A stretch of DNA of 64,000 nucleotides from Pseudomonas baltica (GTDB taxonomy: Bacteria; Pseudomonadota; Gammaproteobacteria; Pseudomonadales; Pseudomonadaceae): contig NZ_JACMYH010000009.1 of NCBI RefSeq assembly GCF_014235765.1, forward strand, positions 24,896 to 88,895, in the 5' to 3' direction. The notes under the pieces were generated by a model, which ran no database searches, was not told the DNA's origin, and saw only the letters and a program-made list of their open reading frames with translations. Of this stretch, positions 55,686 to 63,784 are shown piece by piece. The position numbers and the translations under genes are program-made. How positions within the stretch are numbered: position 1 is the stretch's first letter; each line of letters begins with the position of its first letter.

Positions 55686-56435
55686 TCAGCTCCTGGCAAT
55701 CAGTGATACGGCGGGAAACCCACCGAAAGGAAGTTCGTTACCTTCACCGAACCGTGGAACGCAGCCGCGGCCCAGTGTGGCGTCACATTCGTCAAGTTCC
55801 GGGTTGTCGGTCCGGTTGCCGTCCTTGTCGACGTACGGGCCTGTATAGCCGCAGTTCGGACCTCGGTAGCCGCCGGTCATGCACCAGTGGCACAAGGTCG
55901 TCATCTGCCTGCCGATGGTCACGCCGCCGACATCGCCCGGGCTGGCCAGATCCCATGAGACGGTCTCGCCGTCTTCGTTGGTCTTCTGGTCGATGTACCA
56001 GACCTCAATGGATTCGTCGCTGGGATCAGCCTCCGGGTTGCCGCCGGGGAAATTCTGAGCGTCCAGGTACTTGCCCAGCGTATGTCGCATGGTGAGCTTG
56101 AACTCGAGAAGGTCCTCAAACGCCAGGCACAGCGCAGTGATGCGGCCGTTGACGTTGCCGACCGACAGAGTTGGCCGCACCGCCGTACCGTCGCCGTTCG
56201 CCTCGATCCCGTCGATCTGCATGGGCCAGGCACCGTATTCTTCGCCCTGCCACCAGAGAGCCTTGGCAGGAAGCTGGTCAGCATCAGCACCGGCGGCACG
56301 CAGTTCCTCGGCAGTGTGCGGTATGGCATGGCCGTGGAAGCGGAGGATGTCGGCGCCGTAATCAGAACCGTCCAGTTCGAACAGCAGGATTTCGCTACCA
56401 GGCTCAAGGGTCTGGATCTGTGTAATCAGTGACAT
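55686..56435 (-). CDS. Phage minor tail protein L-like
   Basis: A 249-residue lambda gpL-type protein. It has the conserved middle (RPTLSVGNVNGRITALCLAFEDLLEFKLTMRHTLGKYLDA) and a C-terminal domain with cysteines in CHWCMTGGYRGPNCGYTG and a final CDATLGRGC, the metal/iron-sulfur-binding arrangement of the family. It lies between M and K as in lambda. Confidence 0.9.
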   Translation of the reverse strand: MSLITQIQTLEPGSEILLFELDGSDYGADILRFHGHAIPHTAEELRAAGADADQLPAKALWWQGEEYGAWPMQIDGIEANGDGTAVRPTLSVGNVNGRITALCLAFEDLLEFKLTMRHTLGKYLDAQNFPGGNPEADPSDESIEVWYIDQKTNEDGETVSWDLASPGDVGGVTIGRQMTTLCHWCMTGGYRGPNCGYTGPYVDKDGNRTDNPELDECDATLGRGCVPRFGEGNELPFGGFPAVSLIARS

Positions 56436-56442
56436 GGAAAAC

Positions 56443-56781
56443 CTACGGCTGGAAGGCGGTGGTGAATGTGGCGGTCAGGGTGTAGCGGTCTGCGCCGTGG
56501 GAGGTCACGGTCGGCGCTGTTGATCGGTAGAAACCGAGCTCGCCGAGGGGCGGTGTCCATAGGAATGACTTGAACCCACCGTGGCGATCGAGGAAGGCCT
56601 TGATCTCCAGCGCCGCCTTTTCGCCGACGGCAAACGTCAGGGCCCAAGAGTCGGAACGATTGTTCAGTCCGTCGCCAGCCACCTGCTCGTAGCCGTCGCC
56701 AAACTTGCTCGTCCTGACCCGGTATTCCGGCGTACTCGTTCCATCGATCCTGGCGCACCAGGTGAACTCTTCAACGGCCAT
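56443..56781 (-). CDS. Phage minor tail protein M-like
   Basis: A 112-residue lambda gpM-type tail-tip protein: YRVRTSKFGDGYEQVAGDGLN near residue 20 and FLDRHGGFKSFLWTPPLGELGFY near residue 65 are typical. It overlaps the end of the tape measure remnant by 11 bases and is followed at once by L, the lambda order H-M-L-K-I-J. Confidence 0.9.
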   Translation of the reverse strand: MAVEEFTWCARIDGTSTPEYRVRTSKFGDGYEQVAGDGLNNRSDSWALTFAVGEKAALEIKAFLDRHGGFKSFLWTPPLGELGFYRSTAPTVTSHGADRYTLTATFTTAFQP

Positions 56782-57345
56782 TTACTGCTCTCCAAATGGA
56801 TCCGCCGGGCAGCAGCTCTTTCGCGATCGCGTCTTGCGCGCCGCGCTTGGCCGTGTCGGCATAGGCTTGGCCAACTGCTTTCATGTCTTGCGAGGACGTG
56901 GTTCCTCCATCTTGGGCGGGCACGCTGATGCTCTGCTGGATGAGCACCTGTGTGCCTGCAGAAGAAGCTCCGCCGAGACCACCACCGCCGCTGCCCAGTG
57001 GCGTAATGCTGCCGCCTGAGGCGCCCATCATCAGATAGCTCTTACCATCTTGATTCAGCAGCTCAGGTCCGCGCTCGTTCACTTGGTAGAGCGAGTTCGG
57101 CGATACCAGGCCGCCCACCGCACGCTGGCCGGATACCCAGGTCGAGAAATCCTTACCTGTGTAGTCGGCCTGGGTTGCGCCAGCTGTGGTCCCGCCGCTG
57201 AAGTATGAGCTGATGGCACTGACACCCAGGTTGAGCAGCCCACTGGTTGCTTGGCGAGCCGCTATGCGTGCCGTGTCCGCGAGCACGGACTTTGTTAAGT
57301 CCGCGAACGATGCCTTGCCGGTGAGTGCGAAGTTTGCCGCAGCAC
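56771..57345 (-). pseudogene. Tail tape measure protein, C-terminal remnant
   Basis: Only about the last 190 codons remain of a protein normally near or above 1000 residues. The frame can be followed from about 57345 (AANFALTGKASFADLTKSVLADTARIAARQ) to the stop at 56771. It contains the Gly-rich end region typical of lambda-like tape measures (NERGPELLNQDGKSYLMMGASGG). Upstream it joins, out of frame, to terminase sequence near 57340. It lacks its own start and cannot specify a tail length. Confidence 0.88.
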
Positions 57346-58844
57346 CAGGCCATCATGGGCTGGCCGCCGTGGACCAAAACGCCCTCGGCAAGCTTGCGTT
57401 CAGAGGTTTTGATGGCCCCGCCGAGCTTCCAGCCTTGCGATATGCCGATCACCTTGTCCTGAGGAACGCCGGCGGCGACCAATGCATCCAGGACGCCCCC
57501 GATACCGGCCGGATCCACGCCGATCTGATCGAGCAGACCGGCTTTCTCGACCCTTGCTGCGATCTCGGCTACTTCTTCCAGGTCATCGCCGATCTCGTCG
57601 ACCAGCACCAGGTGTCCATCCTTCGCGAAGTCGTGCAGCCGAGGCGCTTCGGCCTTGCGGCGCTCGAGCACGGACGGATGCGCCCAGGCTCGGGTCCAGA
57701 GCAGCCATTCTTTGGTGACCTTGTCGCGGCCGACGGCCGAGAGCCCCAGCAGATCGTCGAGCCCGCCACCGTCAATGCCGAGGTCGATCACCTCAGCGTG
57801 CTCGAGCAGATAGTCCAGGGTGATTCCGGGGTACTTACCTTGTCGTTCCCAGAAATCCGCGCCTGCCCACCGGTCTGAGCGCAGCGCCAGACCAATTTCG
57901 ACATTCAGGTGCTTCGCCAAGAACCCCAGAAACGACACTTCGCCATCCAGCTGGGCCTGCGCATAACCGCGCTCGATGAATGGCTCATCGACTGAAAGTC
58001 CCAGATTGGGGTTCGTGATGTAGGCGTTCGAGAAAATACGATGATCACCAGCGTCCAGCATGTGCTTGGGGAACTCGTATAGCACCGGCAGGAAAGATGG
58101 GTCGTCAATCTCGCCGTCGCGCACTTTGCGTGCGTACATGAGCTTTTGCCGAAACACGCCAGCTGGCGGCTCGTCCGACTGTGTGGTGGCGTAGATGATG
58201 AAACCTTCAGGCCGAGAAGCCAGGCCACCAGTTGCCTCGCGCAGCATGGCTTCGGCGCCGTGACGCTTGCCGAAGACCCAGAGCTCGTCGATGAAGATGC
58301 CGATCGCCTTCTTGCCGGACACCGTGTCGTTGTCGGCGGCAACCACTTTCAGGGTGGCGTTTGTTTGGCGATGGGTGACGGTCCGGGTGTGGTTCTGGAC
58401 CTGGATGAGTGCCTGCAGGTCCTCATCAGCATTGATCATGTCCCTGATCGGCAAGTAGGAGTTGTCGGCAATCTCTTTGGTCGGCGCCAGGATGATGAAC
58501 TCGCCCGATGGCCGCCAGTTGAGGATGAGGGCCGTTAGCATGATGCCGGCGGCGATCGTCGACTTGCCGTTCTTCTTGCTGATGAGCAGCATGAATTCTT
58601 GAATTTTGCGCCGACCCTCGTCTGGATCGTACGCGCCGAAGATGGCGCCGACGAACTCATTCACCCATTCCCGGACCGTTTCGCTCATCAGAGGGCTGCC
58701 AGTGGCGTCCACCATGCGCAACGAACCGAACACCTCCAGGGCTTCTGCCGATTGATCAGGGAACAGCGGTCCGCTCGGGATCAACGACTCCCTGGCAACG
58801 ATGCGGCGCTCCCAGTCGATACATGCCGTGCTCCACTTCATCAC
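57340..58844 (-). pseudogene. Phage terminase large subunit, C-terminally truncated
   Basis: About 500 residues of an HK97/D3-type Terminase_1 protein: Walker A-like SKKNGKST near residue 93, Walker B-like GIFIDELWVFGK near 185, and nuclease-domain acidic residues in LGIDGGGLDDLLG, ADFWE and GVDPAGIG. Homology stops at HGGQPMMAWC. From there the frame continues to 57153 with unrelated residues, because a deletion joined it out of frame to the tape measure gene. Some 45-60 C-terminal residues are gone. Packaging is therefore doubtful. Confidence 0.85.
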
Positions 58845-59115
58845 TTACCACCCTTCACGGCAGTGAGCTTGGGCGGTTGGCGAACGCCGAACCTACCGGC
58901 CGCTGCTTTATCCGCGGCGTCCTTGGCGGCGTCCTTCTTCCCACCCTCGGCTTTACGCGAATGGAGGAAGGGCATCAGCGCCTTGGCAGCATCAACGCGC
59001 AGCTTGGCCTCGGCCTCGAAGTCATTCATCGTCGCCAGCAGGAAATCCTTCGGATCAGAAAACCGCAGGGCCTTCGACAGATCGAAGCCCGCGTCTGGCT
59101 GCTCTTCAGCGGCTT
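58841..59115 (-). pseudogene. Terminase small subunit, C-terminal remnant
   Basis: About 90 codons of a small terminase: GFDLSKALRFSDPKDFLLATMNDFEAEAKLRVDAAKALMPFLHSRK, then a Lys/Ala-rich tail (KKDAAKDAADKAAAGRFG). The N-terminal DNA-binding part is missing. At about 59115 the sequence changes to an HNH gene in a different frame. The stop overlaps the large-terminase start by four bases (58841-58844), the normal arrangement. Confidence 0.82.
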
Positions 59116-59367
59116 GAACAGCCCCATGTCGCCTCGGTGCGGCTCGATGTGGTCGACCACTACGCCTGACGTGATCCTGCCCTGCTTCTCGCAGTAGGCA
59201 CACAGGGGGTGAGCGTTGAGCCAGCCTTCTCGTGCCTTCTGCCACTTGTAGCCGTACCCACGCTGGTGAGCAGTGGTCTTGGTCGCGCGCCATGAGTTCG
59301 GGTCAATCGTCCCGATCCGGTCGGGTTGTGTCTTCACTCGATCCTTGAGGGTGTTGAGCCTGGTCAT
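59026..59367 (-). pseudogene. HNH endonuclease, truncated by deletion
   Basis: The first 84 codons (59116-59367) match phage HNH proteins next to terminase genes: RGYGYKWQKAREGWLNAHPLCAYCEKQGRI, then VVDHIEPHRGDMGLF with the first metal/catalytic residues. The following NWQxLCxxCH-type segment is lost; after 59115 the frame reads antiphase through the small-terminase remnant. HK97-like phages need this HNH protein for genome packaging, so its loss is significant. Confidence 0.82.
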
Positions 59368-59479
59368 CGATGGGTTCCTGAGGCTTGGACGTCTGCAACC
59401 AGGTGCTTGCTCTGGCTATGGCTTCACGTGCCCACCGGTTAGCCCGAGCGCGCCGGGCGGCGCATCCACTACAGGCCAT
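59303..59479 (-). CDS. Small Cys-containing phage protein
   Basis: A 58-residue protein starting MACSGCAARRARANRWAREAI: a CxxC pair followed by a basic helix, then a polar tail. Similar small CxGCAxRR proteins occur before HNH genes in Pseudomonas prophages. It overlaps the previous gene by 11 bases and the HNH start by 65 bases; the latter is long and lowers confidence. Confidence 0.5.
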   Translation of the reverse strand: MACSGCAARRARANRWAREAIARASTWLQTSKPQEPIDDQAQHPQGSSEDTTRPDRDD

Positions 59480-59714
59480 GGCCTTGGACGCGGAGATTGT
59501 CGCCGTCGACAGTGAACACGACGGTGAGTTGGGCGAAACCACCGGCATCGCTGACCAACGCAGTGCTCACCTGACAGGGCAACATTTCGCCGCTATCGGT
59601 GTAGAGGGCGAACGGCGATTGTTTGTCCGTCTCACCTGGGATGAACCGAGGCTCGGGATCTTTCATGGTGGTGACGTCGATTTGCGATGCGATCTGCTTC
59701 AGTACCAGCTCCAT
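59469..59714 (-). CDS. Phage protein of unknown function
   Basis: An 81-residue protein (MELVLKQIASQIDVTTMKDPEPRFIPGETDKQSPFALYTDSGEMLPCQ..., ending VVFTVDGDNLRVQGHGL). The second half is beta-rich. It lies between the spanin genes and the HNH gene on the same strand. No family is recognised. Confidence 0.65.
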   Translation of the reverse strand: MELVLKQIASQIDVTTMKDPEPRFIPGETDKQSPFALYTDSGEMLPCQVSTALVSDAGGFAQLTVVFTVDGDNLRVQGHGL

Positions 59715-59761
59715 GATCGGCTCCGCGCCACAAAGTGGCGGATGTGAGTTTGTGGCGCGGC

Positions 59762-60037
59762 CTACTTGGTCTGGCTGCGTTTGATCTGAGCGTCCACCTG
59801 GTCGGCACAGGTATCGAGCAGGTTGACCGCTCGATCCTTTAGTGCCCAAAGGTCACCGTTCAGTGCGAGTTCTTCGTCGCTATCGTTGACCCGCTCGCAG
59901 GGCACCATTTCAGGGGCTTCGACTCGCACGGCTGTCGTCTTTCCCGGCGCTGGCTGCGGGCTTGCCGCGCAGGCCGTCAGGCAAAGGCTGATCAGCCCAC
60001 TTGCGAACAGCCGGGCTCTTACGCTTGAGGTCTTCAA
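59762..60037 (-). CDS. Outer-membrane spanin (Rz1-like lipoprotein)
   Basis: A 91-residue protein with a signal peptide and lipobox LTAC (Cys23), then a Pro-rich start of the mature part (AASPQPAPGK). It overlaps the Rz-like gene by 128 bases in another frame, the characteristic Rz/Rz1 architecture. The C-terminal half is longer than in lambda Rz1. It links to Rz to fuse the membranes in the last lysis step. Confidence 0.8.
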   Translation of the reverse strand: MKTSSVRARLFASGLISLCLTACAASPQPAPGKTTAVRVEAPEMVPCERVNDSDEELALNGDLWALKDRAVNLLDTCADQVDAQIKRSQTK

Positions 60038-60308
60038 AGTCCTTCCTCGCTTGACGGGCCTTGTCTTCGCTGGCCTTGAGGCGCTGCTGCAGGTCGGCCA
60101 GGTAGTTGGCGTTACGCTTGGCCTCGGCCTGGAGCGTGGTGATGGTCTTCAAGCTTTCGGTGTTGGCTTCGGTAGCATCCTTGGCCGCTCGTGTCTGCAA
60201 CGTCACCTGCCCTTCCAGCGCGATCACGCGGTACTGCTGGATGGCAATGAGCAGTGCGGCTACCAAAGCGATGATCAGTGCAGCGGCAATGCTTTTGAGC
60301 AGGTTCAT
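59910..60308 (-). CDS. Inner-membrane spanin (Rz-like)
   Basis: A 132-residue protein with one N-terminal membrane segment (LLKSIAAALIIALVAALLIAI, residues 3-23) and a long periplasmic coiled coil (about 28-100; LQAEAKRNANYLADLQQRLKASEDKARQARKDFEDL). The start at 60308 overlaps the holin stop (ATGA). Rz1 is nested in its 3' part. Together these genes form the lysis cassette. Confidence 0.85.
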   Translation of the reverse strand: MNLLKSIAAALIIALVAALLIAIQQYRVIALEGQVTLQTRAAKDATEANTESLKTITTLQAEAKRNANYLADLQQRLKASEDKARQARKDFEDLKRKSPAVRKWADQPLPDGLRGKPAASAGKDDSRASRSP

Positions 60309-60634
60309 AGGCCGTCCGCCTTGCGGCCGAGAAACTTCACGATCATTTCGCGGATGACGGTCACACCGACAAAGCCGATCGCACCGCCGGCGGCAACGGA
60401 CAAGCTCGACGGCCACTCCATCCACTCGATCACGCTGCTCGCGGACAGGCTCAGCCCACCACAGATCAGCGACTCCAGCAGGATGCGGCGCTTGCTGGTC
60501 TCTTTGGCCTCGTACAACACACGAAGCCCAGAAATAACCGTTGCCATGATCGCTCCTTGCCAGAGAGGGTTGCTCAGGTACAGGCGCAGGTGCAGCCATA
60601 CCTGGGCCCAGAGGTCAGGGTCTTTCTCTGGCAT
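60305..60634 (-). CDS. Phage holin (lambda/HP1-type)
   Basis: A 109-residue protein: a polar start (MPEKDPDLWAQVW), then about three hydrophobic helices (QGAIMATVISGLRVLY, LLESLICGGLSLSASSV, LSVAAGGAIGFVGVTVIREM) and a basic end (KFLGRKADGL). These features match the Pseudomonas phage holin family. It would permeabilise the inner membrane at lysis. It is followed by the coupled spanin genes. Confidence 0.8.
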   Translation of the reverse strand: MPEKDPDLWAQVWLHLRLYLSNPLWQGAIMATVISGLRVLYEAKETSKRRILLESLICGGLSLSASSVIEWMEWPSSLSVAAGGAIGFVGVTVIREMIVKFLGRKADGL

Positions 60635-60675
60635 GATTGAAATCCGAATGCCTCCCCACGCTGGGGAGCAAGATA

Positions 60676-60703
60676 CGAAAAGCCCCGGCGATTGCCAGGG
60701 CTC
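60676..60703 (-). terminator. Intrinsic terminator upstream of the holin
   Basis: Minus-strand stem AGCCC(T)GGC/GCC(G)GGGCT with an AATC loop and TTTT. It separates the cargo gene at 60875-61426 from the lysis cassette. Confidence 0.7.
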
Positions 60704-60874
60704 GAAATAGGTGCAGACGCCCGGTGCTGATCGGCCGGGTTGTGCAGGTTTATAGCCCGTGCACGGCTCTGCGCATCAGCCTGCGCATTCGTCTGCTTAA
60801 CGTGAGTTGTTTGCATGAGTCCCCAAAAGCTGCATGGGGCAATCTTGGCCACGGGCCTATCAGCATAGGTTAAG

Positions 60875-61426
60875 TCAGCGGATTGGACCTTGGTTACTGG
60901 GCGGATGTGGGGAAGAACGCAGATCAACAGTGGCCACGCGATGGAGAACCTTGACGGGGAGCGGCAGTAGCACCTCCCATTGAGGAGGCTTACGCGGACC
61001 TTCCGAAGGTTGATGATTAGAGGCTTCACCTCTCCAATATGCACAGCAGTAGTCAATCAGCAGGCCTATTTCCGCGCGATAATCCAACCACGTCATGTCG
61101 TGTCGCGATGCTCTCTCGCCAAAAACTGCGTAAATGTGAATCGGATGATCTGGAACGGGAAGGATGGATCGCGCGAACGCAATTGCCTCATCGATTGTTT
61201 CAGCCGCAAATAAACAGCAGCTTCGAGACCAGTGAAATCCCACGAGCCTGAGAGCTTGTTCGGCACAGTACTCCCTGATCACGGCGTGGGAGGCGTTCGC
61301 TGGCGGTTTGCTTTGAATGTGCGACCAGTACTCTGAGCCAAAAACAGAAAGTCCCCGGTGATCCTCAAAAAGTTGTTGGCCTGGCCTCAATGAAGAATTA
61401 CGGTCGGCGTGGTAATAAATTTTCAT
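60875..61426 (-). CDS. Prophage cargo protein, DUF2441-like/ART-like N-terminus
   Basis: A 183-residue protein starting MKIYYHADRNSSLRPGQQLFEDHRG. This YYHA...L..GQ opening recalls DUF2441-type and ADP-ribosyltransferase-fold proteins, whose first strand carries a (Y/F)H motif for NAD. A later LDYRAEIGLLIDYCCAYWRGE and a Pro-rich end are unassigned. It stands alone between two intrinsic terminators, so it has its own transcription and could be expressed in the lysogen. The start at 61426 has TTGAC-rich DNA and AAGGAG upstream. Function is unknown. Confidence 0.62.
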   Translation of the reverse strand: MKIYYHADRNSSLRPGQQLFEDHRGLSVFGSEYWSHIQSKPPANASHAVIREYCAEQALRLVGFHWSRSCCLFAAETIDEAIAFARSILPVPDHPIHIYAVFGERASRHDMTWLDYRAEIGLLIDYCCAYWRGEASNHQPSEGPRKPPQWEVLLPLPVKVLHRVATVDLRSSPHPPSNQGPIR

Positions 61427-61470
61427 TCTTTTTTCTCCTTGACTCGCAAAGAGACCACAGAAATCAGTCA

Positions 61471-61500
61471 TAAAAAAGCCCAGCGGCTATGCTGGGCTCG
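61471..61500 (-). terminator. Intrinsic terminator after the 102-residue phage gene
   Basis: Minus-strand stem GCCCAGC/GCTGGGC with an ATAGCC loop, followed by six T. Confidence 0.8.
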
Positions 61501-61516
61501 GTGACGACTCCTGAAT

Positions 61517-61825
61517 TCAGTGCGCGCGTTGCGGAATGAACGCGCTTGCCAGCTTGCCAGCCAACACCCCACCCTGATCCACTTCCCGAAGTTTCAGCAA
61601 CTCCTGGTAAGCAGCTCGGCCGGCGGATGTGATGCCGGTCACTCGCTCAAACTGGGACTGAATTAGTCCGTTTACGGTCGAGTCGTAAATCACACCATCC
61701 TTGAGGCTTTGCGCGTATGCCGACTCCCGACTATAAAAAGACGTCGCGTTAGCGCCCTCAGAATGCCCCTGCGCATCCGCCTGCTCGAATAAGTCCAACA
61801 GGATACTCAACACATTCTCAGTCAC
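61517..61825 (-). CDS. Small phage protein, unknown
   Basis: A 102-residue helical protein (MTENVLSILLDLFEQADAQGHSEGANATSFY...; later GLIQSQFERVTGITSAGRAAYQELLKL). The phrase VTGITSAGRAAY resembles the wing region of winged-helix proteins, so DNA binding is possible but unproven. It is flanked by terminators on both sides and so forms its own unit. Confidence 0.62.
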   Translation of the reverse strand: MTENVLSILLDLFEQADAQGHSEGANATSFYSRESAYAQSLKDGVIYDSTVNGLIQSQFERVTGITSAGRAAYQELLKLREVDQGGVLAGKLASAFIPQRAH

Positions 61826-61892
61826 GTCTATCTCCCTGATTATCCGGAGCAGATCCTGCCCGGGCTCAGAGAAATATCATAATACGAGAGCA

Positions 61893-61926
61893 CAAAAAAG
61901 CCCGACACAATGGTCGGGCCTTCTTT
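61893..61926 (-). terminator. Intrinsic terminator after the probable late-regulator gene
   Basis: Minus-strand stem GCCCGAC/GTCGGGC with a CATTGT loop and six T. In lambdoid phages a late antiterminator acts on terminators just downstream of its own gene. Confidence 0.8.
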
Positions 61927-61986
61927 GCTCATCCTGTAGACGCAGAATGGCAATGTGGGTAATTAGATTCTCATTTTCTCAAGAAA

Positions 61987-62535
61987 TCAAGCAGCCTGTG
62001 CAATTAGCCCCGCTTCACCCAAGACAATGCCTGCCGAATGGAAGGCCTTGTCCATTTCTTCACGCAGCCAACGGCGCATATCTAATCGCCACCGGTACAA
62101 GGTCTTCTCTGGCGTGGGGTTGTCCAGGTTGTCCCATGTGTGCAGGAGCATGAACCCGTCGGGCAGCGTCTCCACGGCCCAAGCAGTGACGCACTTGAAG
62201 CGGAACAGCGTATGGGACTTGCCCGGGGCCACCCTGGCCAGATGCTGGATTGCCTGAGCCCGTTCCTGCTGCAGCCCTGCCGTGTTCGACACGGTGTAGA
62301 AGGCCACCAAGAGGTTCCAGTGCAGAGGCGACAGCACCCGGCGGATCAAAGCCCTGGTCATCGTGTCCTGGGCCAGTTGCTCCATGCGGTCCAGCGGGCA
62401 CGGGTTGTCGCTCTTGCCCGGGTGCCAGCCATCAGGCTTGTACTTGTTCTGCCAGGCTGCGCCCTTGTGCAGCGAAATGGCATCCAGTGTCATCGCGCGT
62501 ACCACGCCGTGTTCGACATCGCGGTAAACCGTCAT
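61987..62535 (-). CDS. Phage protein, probable late-gene regulator position
   Basis: A 182-residue protein with LIRRVLSPLHWNLLVAFYTVSNTAGLQQERAQAIQHLARV and a basic, Trp-rich end (TLYRWRLDMRRWLREEMDKAF). I do not recognise a named domain. Its place, last in the early/middle operon and directly before lysis genes, is where lambdoid phages encode the Q-type antiterminator, and several terminators follow. Regulation is thus plausible by position. It starts on the stop codon of the preceding gene (one-base overlap). Confidence 0.6.
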   Translation of the reverse strand: MTVYRDVEHGVVRAMTLDAISLHKGAAWQNKYKPDGWHPGKSDNPCPLDRMEQLAQDTMTRALIRRVLSPLHWNLLVAFYTVSNTAGLQQERAQAIQHLARVAPGKSHTLFRFKCVTAWAVETLPDGFMLLHTWDNLDNPTPEKTLYRWRLDMRRWLREEMDKAFHSAGIVLGEAGLIAQAA

Positions 62536-62828
62536 CAAGCAGCCCTCCGAATGCGTCGAGGCGGTGGTTGGTCCAGCCCCAGCAGGTTGCGGAGCAACTT
62601 TTCAGAGGTGACGGTCTTGGCATTGCCCTCAGTAACCCAGCGCTTGCAGTAGTCGCCGAATTCGATGTCGGTGCGCAGTGCGTGCCAGCTGGCGACGATA
62701 TCCAGCAGATCGGCCATGGCAGCGGCTCCACCCTTCTCGTCCGCCAAATGCTGGCCGGCCAGCTTGAGGAATTTGCGCTCATGCTCCTGCAGGCTTTTGC
62801 GCGGCAGTGCCGCAGATACTCTACTCAT
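62535..62828 (-). CDS. Phage protein of the middle region, unknown
   Basis: A 97-residue helical protein (MSRVSAALPRKSLQEHERKFLKLAGQHLADEKGGAAAMADLLDIV..., then DYCKRWVTEGNAKTVTSEKLLRNLLGL). Its start overlaps the end of the integrase-like remnant (ATGAGTAG) and its stop overlaps the next start, so the three frames are read as one coupled unit. No family recognised. Confidence 0.62.
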   Translation of the reverse strand: MSRVSAALPRKSLQEHERKFLKLAGQHLADEKGGAAAMADLLDIVASWHALRTDIEFGDYCKRWVTEGNAKTVTSEKLLRNLLGLDQPPPRRIRRAA

Positions 62829-63363
62829 TGCCGGTCTCCTGGCTGGGCGCTTCGCCCTTCGTGCATTGGTTTTGCATCCTCCCTTGGGATGGATGCGCGA
62901 TAGGGCTACAGCCCGCGCCATTCATGGCTTGTAACGGGTTAGCCTCATCTGCCTGTCCCGGTAATGTCCCACTGTGAATAGCCTTGAATCCTTGCCCATC
63001 AAGGTGCTGGTGCCAGTCCTCCAAGGCCCGACGCTTGAGCCCCTCAGCGGTGGTGTGGATGTAGGTGGCGTCCAGGTCCTTCATCGCGTGATTGAGCAGC
63101 AGCTCGCCGACCATGTAGTCCACGCCCAGGTCCGTCCAGGCAGTGCGCGCCACCTTGCGCAAGTCGTGGCTGGACCACTCACCCTTGGCCACGCTGGTGA
63201 ACACGGTGCACGCCTTGCTGGGGCTGAGCGCCGAGCCATTGCTACCTGGAAACAGGAACGGCCCGGTGTACCCGGATGCCGCCTGTTTTGCCCGGTACCG
63301 CTGTAGGAGCGAACGAGCCTGCGCGGTCAGCGGCAAGGTGTGTTCGGCTTTGGTCTTCGTGTC
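62821..63363 (-). pseudogene. Tyrosine recombinase (integrase), C-terminal remnant
   Basis: About 180 codons of the catalytic domain: KAEHTLPLTAQARSLLQRYR, FLFPGSNGSALSPSKACTVF, SHDLRKVARTAWTDLG (second Arg), GELLLNHAMKDLDATYIH (His and Tyr region). The first catalytic Arg and the whole N-terminal core-binding domain are absent. Upstream of about 63363 the minus frame is non-homologous and the plus strand codes early phage genes. A frame is open to 63468, but its first 35 residues look random. It is probably inactive. Confidence 0.75.
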
Positions 63364-63559
63364 CGCTGCGGGTAGTGGGCTGCGAATCGACGACTGGATC
63401 GCCACAGTGGCGAACGCTCGCCGATATGAATGGCTGCGTGATCGAGCCTCGCAGTCGGGAGACGCCAACGTACCGATGGTTCGGTGCGGACTGGGGCCTC
63501 CGATGGCTGCCGAGGTGCTGGACAGCTGGCTGGATCACGCTATGGCGATGTACCCATGA
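63359..63559 (+). CDS. Small early phage protein
   Basis: A frame of about 66 codons with IDDWIATVANARRYEWLRDRA and MAAEVLDSWLDHAMAMYP. The RYEWLRDR phrase is common in small early phage proteins of unknown role. The true start is uncertain; GTG at 63359 is the nearest candidate and lies at the junction with the integrase remnant, so the gene may have lost its original start. The stop overlaps the next ATG (ATGA). Confidence 0.5.
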   Translation: MSAAGSGLRIDDWIATVANARRYEWLRDRASQSGDANVPMVRCGLGPPMAAEVLDSWLDHAMAMYP

Positions 63560-63729
63560 ATGCATCCATCGCATTTCGCCTGCTGGCTCTATACGAGGCC
63601 TTGCAGCGCCGGGAGACCACGTTTGGTCAGGTGTATGCCATGGCTGCCGACTGCGGCATTGACGGGCGCCAGGTACTAGCCGACCACTTTGCACAGCCGG
63701 CGTCGATCGTCGGCAGCTTCGAGGCATGA
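63556..63729 (+). CDS. Small early phage protein
   Basis: A 57-residue helical protein (MNASIAFRLLALYEALQRRETTFGQVYAMAADCGIDGRQVLADHF...). It is coupled to the previous gene by ATGA overlap and followed by the excisionase-like gene. No domain is recognised. Confidence 0.6.
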   Translation: MNASIAFRLLALYEALQRRETTFGQVYAMAADCGIDGRQVLADHFAQPASIVGSFEA

Positions 63730-63784
63730 CGTGACAGATTTCCCTCCAAGCAAAAGCATGACGCGTCAGGAATGAGGTAAGCAG

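Noticed and set aside
57153..57339. Last 62 codons of the open terminase frame
   Set aside because: They are read antiphase over tape measure sequence and match no terminase; they are a product of the deletion.
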